A stretch of 6,712 nucleotides of DNA, from positions 1-6,712 of the forward strand of contig CALADH010000014.1 in the NCBI GenBank assembly GCA_937890745.1, in the 5' to 3' direction. Under the pieces are notes generated by a model. That model saw only the letters and a program-made list of their open reading frames with translations. It made no database searches and was not told the DNA's origin. Shown here one piece after another: positions 1 to 5,700 of the stretch (position 1 is the first letter of the stretch; each line of letters opens with the position of its first letter). The translations under genes and the position numbers were made by a program. This DNA is from Scybalocola_A sp900557175 (GTDB taxonomy: Bacteria > Bacillota > Clostridia > Lachnospirales > Lachnospiraceae).

Positions 1-13
1 CTTATACCTGCAT

Positions 14-268
14 ATTAAGTGGAAGTATGTTGCCAATCGTCTTATAATATTCAGCTGTAAGGGCGGTGCACAGTTTGCAGCGATAATAGCAAGGCTGCCG
101 TTATGAAGTCTGCGCTAGCGTCGGCATAAAGCGCGTATGTTTCATATTTGCGCGACTGCCGACAATAAGCGCGCGGACTTCGTAGGCAACGCAGCGTATC
201 GCAAAACTGTTGCATCGTCCTTACAGCGTATATCGTAAGCATTTTACAACATACTTACAAACCTTAAT
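14..268. repeat. Long imperfect inverted repeat (foldback, MITE-like element)
   Basis: The two halves of this stretch are imperfect reverse complements of each other, folding about position 141. The outermost pair is ATTAAG (14-19) with CTTAAT (263-268). Next comes AAGTATGTTG (23-32) with CAACATACTT (247-256), then CTGTAAGG (55-62) with CCTTACAG (219-226). Further in, GAAGTC (105-110) pairs with GACTTC (176-181), and GTCGGCA (120-126) with TGCCGAC (157-163). The tip is TATG-TTT-CATA (136-146). Between these blocks the arms still align, with small indels and substitutions; by hand I estimate about 70% identity. G+C is 65 of 120 bases in 61-180, higher than the coding flanks appear. No transposase lies in it. 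It abuts the stop codon of the S1 gene, so it would be transcribed as a very large hairpin in that 3' UTR. It could be a decayed non-autonomous mobile element or a conserved 3' RNA structure. The repeat structure is seen; the element class is inference. Confidence 0.75.
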
Positions 269-1189
269 TTACAGCTTCAAATTCGCCAGCAGACTTCCGA
301 GGCTTGTCGCCGCCTGTCCGTCTTCTTTATAGTCAAAGACTTCTTCCGGTACTTCCGAAACTTCAGCAACGTCCTGAAGTGCTTTGGCGCTTAAACTTAA
401 CTTGCCATCTTTATTGGCGATGACTTTAACTTTGACTGTATCGCCCTCTTTTAAAACTTCATGGACAGATTTAATGCGCTTTTGGCATACCTGTGAAATA
501 TGAAGCAGACCGGAAACGTCATCGGATAATTTGACAAAGGCACCGTAAGATGTAATTTTATCAACAACACCCTCGTAAACATCGCCGACTTTAATCTGAT
601 TGATTTTCGCATTCTTTTCCTCGGCGGCTTTTTCAATGGCAACAGCCTTTGCAGAAAGTACAAGGCGCTTTTTCTCAGCGTCAGCTGTAATAATCTTTGC
701 CTGCACCGGTTTATTCAGCCATTCGTTTAAATCCTCCACATAAGTTAAAGCAAGCTGTGAAGCCGGAATGAAGCCGCGTACGCCGTCCACATAAACGATA
801 ACGCCCGCATTCACAACGCCGCCAACCTTTAAGTCAAGGACAGTACCATTTTCCATCATCTCCGCAAAACGAGCCCATGCACCTTCCTCGTCGGCCTGCT
901 TTTTAGATAAAAGCACATTGCCGCTGCCGTCATCCTCGCGAATAACAACTGCTGTTACTGTATCGCCAACCTTCACTGATTTAATGGAAAAGGACGGATC
1001 ACCGCTCAAATCTTCTTTTTTAATAATGCCTTCACAATATGAGTTTAAATCAACTGTCACTTCGTTTTCCGAAACACCAATAACCTCACATGTAAATACA
1101 TCGCCCTCTTTAATTTTTTTGAAAGATGCATCTATGGAATCTTTATAATCATCCATTGACTCTGTCTTTGTTAAAACTTCCTCTGCCAT
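269..1189 (-). CDS. S1 RNA-binding domain protein (short RpsA-like, three S1 repeats)
   Basis: A 306-residue protein built from three tandem S1 (OB-fold) RNA-binding domains at about residues 28-97, 113-181 and 199-269. The third is the most canonical, with GDVYEGVV, the GAFVKL strand (216-221) and GLLHISQV (227-234). Each repeat ends in a typical LSxKA/LSAKA motif (about 94, 178, 266). S1 domains bind single-stranded RNA, and members of this class act with the ribosome in translation initiation or in RNA turnover. Firmicutes RpsA/YpfD proteins usually carry four domains (about 380-400 residues) and Gram-negative S1 six, so this is a short version. The acidic N-terminus (1-27) and a tail ending in TSLGSLLANLKL are not part of an S1 fold. 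The ATG at 1189 is preceded at 8 bp by AGGAGG (1198-1203). The gene is monocistronic with its own promoter. S1-domain protein is certain; equivalence to ribosomal protein S1 is inferred. Confidence 0.9.
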   Translation of the reverse strand: MAEEVLTKTESMDDYKDSIDASFKKIKEGDVFTCEVIGVSENEVTVDLNSYCEGIIKKEDLSGDPSFSIKSVKVGDTVTAVVIREDDGSGNVLLSKKQADEEGAWARFAEMMENGTVLDLKVGGVVNAGVIVYVDGVRGFIPASQLALTYVEDLNEWLNKPVQAKIITADAEKKRLVLSAKAVAIEKAAEEKNAKINQIKVGDVYEGVVDKITSYGAFVKLSDDVSGLLHISQVCQKRIKSVHEVLKEGDTVKVKVIANKDGKLSLSAKALQDVAEVSEVPEEVFDYKEDGQAATSLGSLLANLKL

Positions 1190-1250
1190 TTTTCAATCCT
1201 CCTGAGCTAAATAATATTGGAACAAACGTAGATGCCCCTTTAGTATCTAT

Positions 1251-1279
1251 AGTTTAATAGAAATCATTCCGGATGTCAA
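1251..1279 (-). promoter_or_regulatory. Sigma-A promoter of the S1-domain gene
   Basis: On the minus strand a perfect -35 box TTGACA (1274-1279) is followed after 17 bp by TAAACT (1251-1256), which matches the -10 consensus at four of six positions. The predicted start is near 1244, giving a leader of about 55 nt that ends in the AGGAGG site. It lies between the htpG terminator and the S1 start codon, so the S1 gene can be transcribed independently of htpG. Confidence 0.75.
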
Positions 1280-1300
1280 TTATGTGCCGCCGAAGTACAC

Positions 1301-1330
1301 AAAACCTCCGACACCATCGCCGGAGGTTTT
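1301..1330 (-). terminator. Rho-independent terminator of htpG
   Basis: A perfect 10-bp stem, AAAACCTCCG (1301-1310) with CGGAGGTTTT (1321-1330), closes a 10-nt loop. It starts 8 bp after the htpG stop codon. In the htpG direction the stem itself ends in TTTT. The plus-strand side has an even more T-rich continuation, so the hairpin could act in both directions, although no plus-strand gene is seen here. Confidence 0.85.
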
Positions 1331-1338
1331 ATATGATT

Positions 1339-3339
1339 TTATTTTGTTAATAATCTCATAATCTTGTTGCTGCGCTCGACAAATTTTGTCAGTGCATCGG
1401 CTGTCAGCGGCTTGTGTGCGAGCAGCGCAAGATCGTAAAGCTGCTGGCATATCATTTCTGTATTTTCACCATCGCCGTTGTTTAAAACGTACTGTACAAG
1501 ATCATTATTTGCATTTAAAATGAGTGTCTCGCCCTCACCGCCGAACATACTCATATCCATGCCCGGCATTGCATACATCTTCATCATATCCTGCATACGA
1601 CGGCTTTCCTCAGACAACGTAATCATTGAAGAAACGTCGGCATTTTTAAGCTTCTCAACCTTCACTGTCAGATTGTCTTTACCGAGAGCTTTCTTGAAAA
1701 TCTCGGTCAGAGTCTTTGTATTCTCCTCAAGTGACTTACCCTCATCCTCTGCTGTTTCTTCTTTGAAAATATCGGCAAGGTCTGTATCAATACGTTTAAA
1801 TGATACGCCCTCCTTTGCCTGTTCAAGATTTGTCACAAACGGCTGGTCAATGTTGTGTTTAAGAATCACAGCATCAAGACCTTCTTCCTTAAACATGTTA
1901 ATATACTGTGACTGCTGCACTTCATCTGTCACATAAAATACCTGATTTTCATGCTTTTCCTTAGCTGCTTCAAGATAATCGTCAAGTGTAATATATTTGC
2001 CTTCAAGGTTCTTATAAATGATAAAGTCTTTCATCTTTTCATTGAATTTGCTGTCCTTAATGCAGCCGAATTTAATGAACGGATTAATATCATCCCAATA
2101 TTTCTCATAGTTTTCACGGTCTGTCTTACACATACCTGAAAGCTTATCGGCAACTTTCTTTGTAATATAATCTGAAATTTTTCTTACAAAGCCGTCGTTC
2201 TGAAGCGCCGAACGGGATACGTTAAGCGGCAGGTCAGGACAGTCGATGACGCCTTTAAGAAGCATTAAAAATTCAGGAATGACTTCCTTAATGTTATCGG
2301 CAATAAATACCTGATTGTTGTACAGCTTAATTGTTCCCTCAATGGATTCGTACTCAAAATTAATCTTAGGGAAGTATAAAATACCCTTCAAGTTAAACGG
2401 ATAATCCATATTCAGATGAATCCAGAATAAAGGCTCTTTATAATCGTTAAATACTTTGCGGTAGAAGTTTTTATATTCTTCCTCTGTACATTCATTCGGA
2501 TGCTTTGCCCAAAGCGGATGAATATCATTTAAAAGCTGAGGACGTCTTATAATTTTTGCTTTATGGCGCTCAGGTGTTACCTCAACAGTCTCCTTTGTGC
2601 CGTCCTCATTTTCTTTTTCTTCTGTCTTTGCAGGCTCAACAATGTGTTCAACAACCGTATCTGTTTCTTTAATATCAGACTCATCGATTGTCTCATATTC
2701 CGGCTCATTGCCCTCTTTTGAAAGATAAATTTCAACAGGCATAAAAGAACAATATTTTTCAATGACTTCTCTTGCCTTGTATTCATTGGCAAATTCAAGG
2801 CTGTCATCATTTAAGAATAATGTAATTTCTGTACCGCGTTCCGTACGGCTGCCCTCGCTCATCGCATACTCGCTGTCGCCGTCACATGCCCAATGGACAG
2901 GCTCGGCGCCCTCTTTATAAGATAACGTCTCAATTTCAACGCGCTCGGCAACCATAAATGCAGAATAAAAACCAAGACCAAAATGTCCGATAATCTGATC
3001 CTCGCTTGTCTTATCCTTGTATTTTTCAAGGAAATCACTGGCGCCTGAAAATGCAATCTGCGTAATATATTCTTCAACCTCGTCGGCTGTCATACCGATA
3101 CCGTTATCAATAAATTTCAGTGTCTTCTCATCAGGATTTACAATGACCTGAACTTTGAACTGCTCACCCTCCGGCAAAGTATATTCGCCCATCACGTCAA
3201 GCTTCTTGACTTTTGTCACTGCATCGCAGCCGTTGGAAATCAGCTCTCTGAAAAAGATATCATGGTCTGAGTAGAGCCATTTCTTAATAATCGGAAATAA
3301 GTTTTCGCTGTTAATGGATAAATTACCCTGTTTATTCAT
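1339..3339 (-). CDS. htpG: Molecular chaperone HtpG (bacterial Hsp90)
   Basis: A 666-residue cytosolic Hsp90-family ATPase that remodels client proteins as a homodimer, working with the DnaK system. The N-terminal GHKL ATP-binding domain (about 1-205) shows ELISNGCDA (32-40; E32 is the catalytic glutamate position and N36 the Mg/ATP contact), DNGIGM (78-83), the lid glycine motif GHFGLGFYSAF (118-128) and GTEIT (169-173). A charged linker follows, about 208-262, rich in E and K. The middle domain (about 263-500) contains LKGILYFP, the ADNIKEVIPEFL region and LPLNVSRSALQ with the conserved arginine R376. The C-terminal dimerisation domain carries a methionine-rich stretch around 582-599. Bacterial HtpG is usually about 620-640 residues; the extra length is mainly in the linker. 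The ATG at 3339 has GAGGAG (3349-3354) 9 bp upstream. The gene is monocistronic, with its own promoter, a CIRCE operator upstream and a terminator behind it. Confidence 0.98.
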   Translation of the reverse strand: MNKQGNLSINSENLFPIIKKWLYSDHDIFFRELISNGCDAVTKVKKLDVMGEYTLPEGEQFKVQVIVNPDEKTLKFIDNGIGMTADEVEEYITQIAFSGASDFLEKYKDKTSEDQIIGHFGLGFYSAFMVAERVEIETLSYKEGAEPVHWACDGDSEYAMSEGSRTERGTEITLFLNDDSLEFANEYKAREVIEKYCSFMPVEIYLSKEGNEPEYETIDESDIKETDTVVEHIVEPAKTEEKENEDGTKETVEVTPERHKAKIIRRPQLLNDIHPLWAKHPNECTEEEYKNFYRKVFNDYKEPLFWIHLNMDYPFNLKGILYFPKINFEYESIEGTIKLYNNQVFIADNIKEVIPEFLMLLKGVIDCPDLPLNVSRSALQNDGFVRKISDYITKKVADKLSGMCKTDRENYEKYWDDINPFIKFGCIKDSKFNEKMKDFIIYKNLEGKYITLDDYLEAAKEKHENQVFYVTDEVQQSQYINMFKEEGLDAVILKHNIDQPFVTNLEQAKEGVSFKRIDTDLADIFKEETAEDEGKSLEENTKTLTEIFKKALGKDNLTVKVEKLKNADVSSMITLSEESRRMQDMMKMYAMPGMDMSMFGGEGETLILNANNDLVQYVLNNGDGENTEMICQQLYDLALLAHKPLTADALTKFVERSNKIMRLLTK

Positions 3340-3365
3340 AAAAAATCACTCCTCAATAAATTTTG

Positions 3366-3379
3366 GCGGCAGCTGCCGC
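3366..3379. repeat. GC-rich 14-bp palindrome in the htpG leader
   Basis: GCGGCAGCTGCCGC is a perfect 14-bp palindrome made only of GC-rich sequence except for the central AGCT, set in an A+T-rich leader. It lies between the predicted htpG transcription start (near 3397) and the ribosome binding site (3349-3354). In RNA it could form a compact GCGGC/GCCGC stem with an AGCU loop, 11 nt upstream of the Shine-Dalgarno sequence. A role in mRNA stability or heat-responsive translation is speculation. Confidence 0.6.
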
Positions 3380-3403
3380 ACATTTTCTGTTCGTCTAGTG
3401 ATT

Positions 3404-3432
3404 ATTTTAACGCTGCCTTACAGGATTGTCAA
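3404..3432 (-). promoter_or_regulatory. Sigma-A promoter of htpG (P1)
   Basis: The minus strand carries a perfect -35 TTGACA (3427-3432), a 17-bp spacer and TAAAAT (3404-3409), which matches the -10 consensus at five of six positions. The predicted start is near 3397, giving a leader of about 58 nt. This is the strongest promoter in the window. The CIRCE element ends 7 bp upstream of the -35 box. Confidence 0.85.
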
Positions 3433-3433
3433 G

Positions 3434-3467
3434 GAAAAATTAGCACTCATTTTGAATGAGTGCTAAT
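3434..3467 (-). terminator. Possible terminator of the yoaK-like/DUF5721 operon, formed by the CIRCE hairpin
   Basis: Read as RNA from the minus strand, the extended CIRCE palindrome forms a 12-bp stem (ATTAGCACTCAT with ATGAGTGCTAAT) around a 5-nt loop and runs straight into a U-rich tail, giving the shape of a Rho-independent terminator. It begins 59 nt after the stop codon of the DUF5721-like gene, and no better terminator is visible between 3468 and 3525. The stem is A+T-rich at its base, so its strength is uncertain. Confidence 0.45.
3440..3466 (-). promoter_or_regulatory. CIRCE operator (HrcA binding site)
   Basis: TTAGCACTC (3440-3448), nine spacer bases, then GAGTGCTAA (3458-3466) is an exact match to the CIRCE consensus, TTAGCACTC-N9-GAGTGCTAA. 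CIRCE is bound by the heat-shock repressor HrcA, whose activity depends on GroEL. The palindrome extends through part of the spacer, giving a 12-bp arm at 3439-3450 and 3456-3467. The only nearby gene facing away from it is htpG, whose start codon is about 100 bp away. Relative to the strong htpG promoter it would cover roughly -43 to -69, which is upstream of the usual CIRCE position over or after the transcription start. The hrcA gene is not in this window. Confidence 0.95.
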
Positions 3468-3477
3468 AATTTTTAGT

Positions 3478-3505
3478 GTGATATTCCTGAGGCGTCCTCT
3501 GACAA
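3478..3505 (-). promoter_or_regulatory. Weak candidate second htpG promoter (P2) upstream of CIRCE
   Basis: The minus strand has TTGTCA (3500-3505, five of six matches to -35), a 16-bp spacer and TATCAC (3478-3483, four of six matches to -10). Transcription would start near 3471, putting CIRCE at about +6 to +32, the conventional repressor position. The -10 is poor and the transcript would have to cross the CIRCE hairpin, so this is tentative. Confidence 0.25.
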
Positions 3506-3525
3506 TACAATTTAGGACTATTCTC

Positions 3526-4026
3526 TTATATATTTTCCGTAAATGCAATATGATGCTGGCGAAAAAACGTTTTGACAGTTTCATCCCAAAGGTGCTCAAC
3601 CGTCTTATCCAATATAAATGTCTTAAATGAAATACCGGTCACACAGGTGAATATATTTTTTTCATAGCGCAGATTCATATATAATCCCTGAACATCTTCA
3701 GGTTTTATTGCCGACTGATTGCGCTCTAAAAGCCACCGCATATTTTCGTCGGAAAGCTGCAAAACAAACTGAAACGATACCGGCAGCTTATGTCCTTTAA
3801 TGATATTGTAAGCAAGCGGTCTTATTTCCGACCAAAGGCAAAGACTCCTGCCGCCGAGCACTTCTCTCTCATCGTCTGAATAATAGTCTTTATTCAGGCT
3901 GCCGCCAAGTTTAAACTCCGCAAATGTATTAATCGTGGATTCCCGGGCATAAAACTTATCAAAAACATCGCCTGCAAGAAGCTTTGATACAAAAAGCTTA
4001 CCGTCCTCTATGGTTAATGCTGTCAT
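3526..4026 (-). CDS. DUF5721-like family protein of unknown function
   Basis: A 166-residue soluble protein with no signal peptide or membrane segment. I recognise the overall pattern of the DUF5721 family: an N-terminal start of the MxALxIxDxKxFxxKLL type, an LWSEIRPLAYNIIKGHKLP segment (64-82), SFQFVLQLS (84-92), an LYMNLRYE segment (115-122), TCVTGISFKTFILDK (127-141) and a C-terminal WDETVKTFF (147-155). The match is from memory of the family, which has no assigned function. The alternating hydrophobic pattern suggests a mixed alpha/beta fold. The ATG at 4026 lies inside the end of the upstream yoaK-like gene (29-bp overlap) and is preceded at 9 bp by AGAGG (4036-4040), so the two are translated from one mRNA and probably coupled. 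No catalytic motif is visible. Confidence 0.8.
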   Translation of the reverse strand: MTALTIEDGKLFVSKLLAGDVFDKFYARESTINTFAEFKLGGSLNKDYYSDDEREVLGGRSLCLWSEIRPLAYNIIKGHKLPVSFQFVLQLSDENMRWLLERNQSAIKPEDVQGLYMNLRYEKNIFTCVTGISFKTFILDKTVEHLWDETVKTFFRQHHIAFTENI

Positions 4027-4696
4027 CTTCTATTTCCTCTTTTATAAACATCATTAAAAATCCGAGAAACAGCATAAGGCACGCAAAAAGCACCGCCTTT
4101 TCGCCAAGCTGCCCCGTAATTACGGCGCCGAAAGCCGCACCGATAATAAACACTAAAATAATTCCGTAATAATGGAAAACCTTATGCAGCGCCTTTTCAT
4201 CCTTTGTATGCATATAGACCGCAAGCGCCGCCGTGCCGCTTCTTAAATTTCCCGTGCACATCGTTGTCGCATAAGCATTGCCCCGCACCTTCCTGAAGCT
4301 GTCCACCTGAAGCGCACAGACAAAAGATACTGTAATATTTGCAAGCATATTTAAAGAGTGAGGCATCAAAGATACAAGCGCCAATAAAAATATTTCCATC
4401 ATCACAATAATCTGCCGCCAGTGGATTTTCTGAAGTCCCTTAAAATGCCACTGGATTTTTTCCACGACAAGCACGCCGCCGGCAAATGCCAGTACAGGAA
4501 TAAGATAATAAAGCGCTGACACAAAGCTTCCCTTTGCAATATTGACGCCTAAAAGCACAATATTTCCGGTTTGCGCATTGGCAAAAACGCCGCCTCTTGA
4601 TATAAAAGTATAGGCATCTAAAAAACCGCCGGTCAATGTCAGAAGCACAGCAAGCGCCGCCGACTCTGAAATCTGTCCCTTTCTTTTGTAGGTCAT
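3998..4696 (-). CDS. YoaK/DUF1275 family integral membrane protein
   Basis: A 232-residue hydrophobic protein of the YoaK (DUF1275) family. Family hallmarks are GGFLDAYTFIS (23-33) followed by GGVFANAQTGNIVLLG (35-50), and the second repeat-like signature ALQVDSFRKVRGNAYATTMCTGNLRSG (128-154), each containing the TGN motif next to a membrane segment. Six or so membrane spans are likely, at about 14-34, 57-77, 95-112, 117-135, 173-196 and 199-217. The family is widespread and has been suggested to be transport-related, but no substrate is established. I chose the ATG at 4696 because AAGGGG (4706-4711) sits 9 bp upstream. The ATG at 4705 is directly against that site, and a TTG at 4735 would lie inside the preceding hairpin. 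No convincing promoter lies directly upstream, so expression may depend on read-through from the transketolase genes. Confidence 0.9.
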   Translation of the reverse strand: MTYKRKGQISESAALAVLLTLTGGFLDAYTFISRGGVFANAQTGNIVLLGVNIAKGSFVSALYYLIPVLAFAGGVLVVEKIQWHFKGLQKIHWRQIIVMMEIFLLALVSLMPHSLNMLANITVSFVCALQVDSFRKVRGNAYATTMCTGNLRSGTAALAVYMHTKDEKALHKVFHYYGIILVFIIGAAFGAVITGQLGEKAVLFACLMLFLGFLMMFIKEEIEDDSINHRGR

Positions 4697-4719
4697 GACA
4701 TTCATCCCCTTATAAATCA

Positions 4720-4751
4720 AGGCTGCCTCATACAAACGTATTTGGCAGCCT
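4720..4751 (-). terminator. Intergenic hairpin after transketolase (terminator or attenuator)
   Basis: Arms of 8 bp (4720-4727 with 4744-4751, AGGCTGCC/GGCAGCCT) are perfectly complementary. Inside them ATAC (4730-4733) and GTAT (4738-4741) form a further 4-bp stem around a 4-nt loop. The structure starts 10 bp after the stop codon of the transketolase C subunit. The tail on the minus strand is only moderately T-rich (TTGATTTAT), so termination is probably incomplete. That would fit partial read-through into the yoaK-like gene, whose ribosome binding site begins about 8 bp further on. Confidence 0.6.
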
Positions 4752-4761
4752 CATCTTATCA

Positions 4762-5700
4762 TTACAGCCAGTTTTTAATAGAAGTATAAATACCTTCACT
4801 GTCAAGACCGTATTTCTTAATCAGTTCTACAGCAGGTCCTGATTCACCGTAAACATCCTGAACACCAATCTTTAGAAGCTTTGTCGGCGCATTCATACTT
4901 AAAGTATCTGCCACTGCGCTGCCAAGACCGCCAATAACAGAATGTTCCTCAACAGTAACGACTTTGCCCGTCTTTACAGCAGAAGCTGTCACAAGTGCTT
5001 CGTCTAAAGGCTTGATTGTATGAATATTAATCACTTCCGCATCAATACCGTCAGCCTCAAGCTTCTTCGCAGCTTCAAGTGCCTCGCAGACACAAAGACC
5101 AGTCGCAACAATCGTAAGATCCTTACCCTCTTTTAAGACAATTCCCTTACCAAGCTCAAAATGGTAGTTTTCCTCATCATTGATGACAGGTACTGCAAGA
5201 CGTCCGAAACGCATATAAACAGGACCTTTATGTGCATAAGCCGCTTTAACGGCAGCTCTTGCTTCCACATCATCCGCCGGGTTGATCACAACCATGCCCG
5301 GAATTGTACGCATCAGTGCAATATCCTCATTACACTGGTGTGTTGCACCGTCCTCACCGACCGAAATACCGGCATGTGTCGCGCCAATCTTCACATTAAG
5401 ATGAGGGTAACCGATGCTGTTTCTAATCTGCTCATAGGCACGTCCTGCCGCAAACATGGCAAATGTGCTTGCAAAAGGAATCTTGCCTGTCGCTGCAAGA
5501 CCTGCGGCAATTCCCATCATATTCGACTCAGCGATACCACAGTCAATATGTCTGTCCGGAAATTCCTTTTTGAACATATCTGTCTTTGTCGCACCTGCAA
5601 GGTCAGCATCAAGGACAACAACATTTTTATCAGCCTTGCCAAGCTCAATAAGTGCCTTGCCATAGCTCTCTCTTGTCGCAATCTTCTTTACTTCTGACAT
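4762..5700 (-). CDS. Transketolase, C-terminal (pyrimidine-binding) subunit
   Basis: A 312-residue subunit of a split transketolase, the thiamine-diphosphate enzyme that moves two-carbon ketol units between sugar phosphates in the non-oxidative pentose phosphate pathway. The pyrimidine-binding domain (about 5-170) shows LDADL (30-34) and CGIAESNMMG (54-63), with E58 the conserved glutamate that activates the cofactor. ASTFAMF (77-83) and THAGISVGEDGATHQ (108-122) follow, the latter with H109, D117 and H121 in typical active-site positions. The transketolase C-terminal domain spans about 188-310, with ATGLCVCEALEAA (199-211), IKPLD (229-233) and EEHSVIGGLGSAV (251-263). It has no PP-binding GDG motif, which is supplied by the partner. 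Its ATG (5700) overlaps the end of the N-subunit gene by 13 bp, and its ribosome binding site is weak, suggesting translational coupling. The fold is shared with DXP synthase, but the split arrangement and lengths fit transketolase. Confidence 0.95.
   Translation of the reverse strand: MSEVKKIATRESYGKALIELGKADKNVVVLDADLAGATKTDMFKKEFPDRHIDCGIAESNMMGIAAGLAATGKIPFASTFAMFAAGRAYEQIRNSIGYPHLNVKIGATHAGISVGEDGATHQCNEDIALMRTIPGMVVINPADDVEARAAVKAAYAHKGPVYMRFGRLAVPVINDEENYHFELGKGIVLKEGKDLTIVATGLCVCEALEAAKKLEADGIDAEVINIHTIKPLDEALVTASAVKTGKVVTVEEHSVIGGLGSAVADTLSMNAPTKLLKIGVQDVYGESGPAVELIKKYGLDSEGIYTSIKNWL

Noticed and set aside
51..242. 63-codon minus-strand reading frame inside the foldback element
   Set aside because: It has an ATG but no ribosome binding site, and its sequence is simply the two arms of the inverted repeat read through. 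The translation looks low-complexity and not like a known fold.
14..268. CRISPR array, tRNA or integron attC site in the left-end non-coding stretch
   Set aside because: There are no spaced direct repeats, no tRNA cloverleaf with recognisable arms, and no integrase or attC core sites; one long foldback explains the pattern.
1478..1936. 152-codon plus-strand reading frame
   Set aside because: It lies wholly antisense to htpG, whose protein is clearly conserved. No ribosome binding site or promoter supports it.
3485..3525. Short inverted repeats (GAGG/CCTC and GTCCT/AGGAC) after the DUF5721-like gene
   Set aside because: Stems are only 4-5 bp with no T tract; too weak to call a terminator.
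4697..4735. Longer yoaK-like start at TTG (4735) or ATG (4705)
   Set aside because: The TTG falls inside the intergenic hairpin with no ribosome binding site, and the ATG at 4705 touches the AAGGGG site. The ATG at 4696 has proper spacing.
4712..4740. Possible promoter for the yoaK-like gene using TATAAG near 4710-4715
   Set aside because: The supposed -10 overlaps the Shine-Dalgarno site, so the transcript would start at or after it, and the -35 is poor.
5161..5697. 178-codon plus-strand reading frame
   Set aside because: It is antisense to the transketolase C subunit, rich in cysteine, histidine and arginine as expected of an antisense shadow, and has no translation signals.
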